Part shown: positions 11,783 to 12,022 of the stretch, piece by piece
Numbering within the stretch: position 1 is the stretch's first letter
Layout of the letters: the number at the start of each line of letters is the position of its first letter
Assembly (NCBI GenBank): GCA_036654795.1
Contig: JAVVRI010000096.1
Location: 1 to 12,022, forward strand
DNA: 12,022 nt
Reading direction: 5' to 3'
Origin: JAVVRI01 sp036654795
GTDB lineage: Bacteria; Bacteroidota; Bacteroidia; Bacteroidales; Tannerellaceae
Translations under genes and position numbers: made by a program
The notes under the pieces: generated by a model
Told to the model about the DNA's origin: nothing
Databases searched by the model: none
The model's input: only the letters and a program-made list of their open reading frames with translations

Positions 11783-12022
11783 GCGGATATTAGGTGTAAC
11801 GTCTGTGAGTTTAACCAATCGCCGCACGGCACTATCATCTTTCACAAGCGTTTCAAACTCTTCGATGTCTTCGATGATTCCGGTGTGATTGTGGTTCGTG
11901 ATGCTTTTGGTGCAACTAAAACTACCGAATCCCTCGCCGGAGAACTGATGCAGTACCCGGTTCACGTCATCCAGCAAATCAAGGTATTCCAGCCCCTTTT
12001 CTTGAAAATCGTTACCGTCCTC
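11765..12022 (-). CDS. Partial leftward gene, possible phage tail-module protein
   Basis: The frame is open through the right edge, so only the last 85 residues are present, ending at the TAG at 11765. The sequence has a helix EYLDLLDDVNRVLHQFSGEG, then FGSFSCTKSITNHNHTGIIE and DIEEFETLVKDDSA, followed by a short basic end. A pattern of LDLLD..H.ALQ.FSG, then D-H-x-x-I-x-x-x-x-x-Y/F-E-T, is one I associate with small tail-completion-type proteins of Bacteroidales prophages, but this is a weak recollection, not a match. If right, the structural genes run leftward towards the early operon. It could equally belong to an element inserted in the methyltransferase. A TTG at 11977 could be mistaken for a start, but nothing requires it. 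Confidence 0.55.
   Translation of the reverse strand, partial: EDGNDFQEKGLEYLDLLDDVNRVLHQFSGEGFGSFSCTKSITNHNHTGIIEDIEEFETLVKDDSAVRRLVKLTDVTPNIRLKAQG

Overview
The window looks like the left-hand, early region of a Mu-like transposable prophage in a Bacteroidales host, probably Bacteroides or a close relative. The phage type is shown by a leftward HTH repressor divergent from a small Ner-like HTH protein, followed by a MuA-like DDE transposase, a MuB-like AAA+ ATPase with an N-terminal HTH, a Gp16/GemA-like protein, a Gam-like nuclease inhibitor and a DUF3164-type protein. The host group is suggested by promoters of the Bacteroides type (TTTG, about 20 bases, TAnnTTTG), A/T-rich leaders without a Shine-Dalgarno sequence, and a DUF4494-type protein.

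Layout. Bases 1-800 hold the end of an Ig-like (BIG2) protein gene and a convergent small gene that share a terminator; these are probably not part of the phage early operon and may be host DNA. Bases 800-1460 have no convincing gene but contain a terminator-like hairpin, a tandem repeat of aacacacatac(t), and a 15-base inverted copy of that repeat; the left phage end is probably here. Bases 1463-2212 are the lysis-lysogeny switch: repressor (minus), promoter and operator region, Ner-like protein (plus). A second operator copy, identical in 16 of 17 bases, lies inside the repressor gene. Bases 2221-3474 are an accessory stretch: a small membrane protein, an unknown protein, a stand-alone domain resembling the MuA N-terminus, and a leftward gene overlapping it, all beside or between two 65-base direct repeats (62/65 identical). 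Bases 3475-10938 form one rightward, tightly packed early operon with many stop/start overlaps, covering transposition, DNA protection and small unknown proteins.

Bases 10964-11503 begin a 5-methylcytosine DNA methyltransferase that has the catalytic PCQ and ENV motifs but stops before the target-recognition domain; its last codons run through a perfect 20-base-pair hairpin. A strong Bacteroides promoter then drives a 75-residue protein. The window closes with the C-terminal part of a leftward gene whose sequence pattern weakly resembles a phage tail-module protein, which would mean that the late genes of this phage run towards the early genes.

The least ordinary points are the two-operator switch, the duplicated leader with a stand-alone MuA-like domain overprinted by an antisense gene, a Gam protein ending in a partial HTH domain, a pair of related small coiled-coil proteins flanking gam, and the truncated methyltransferase with its hairpin and repeat cluster. 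All family names rest on reading the sequences by eye; no database search was run.
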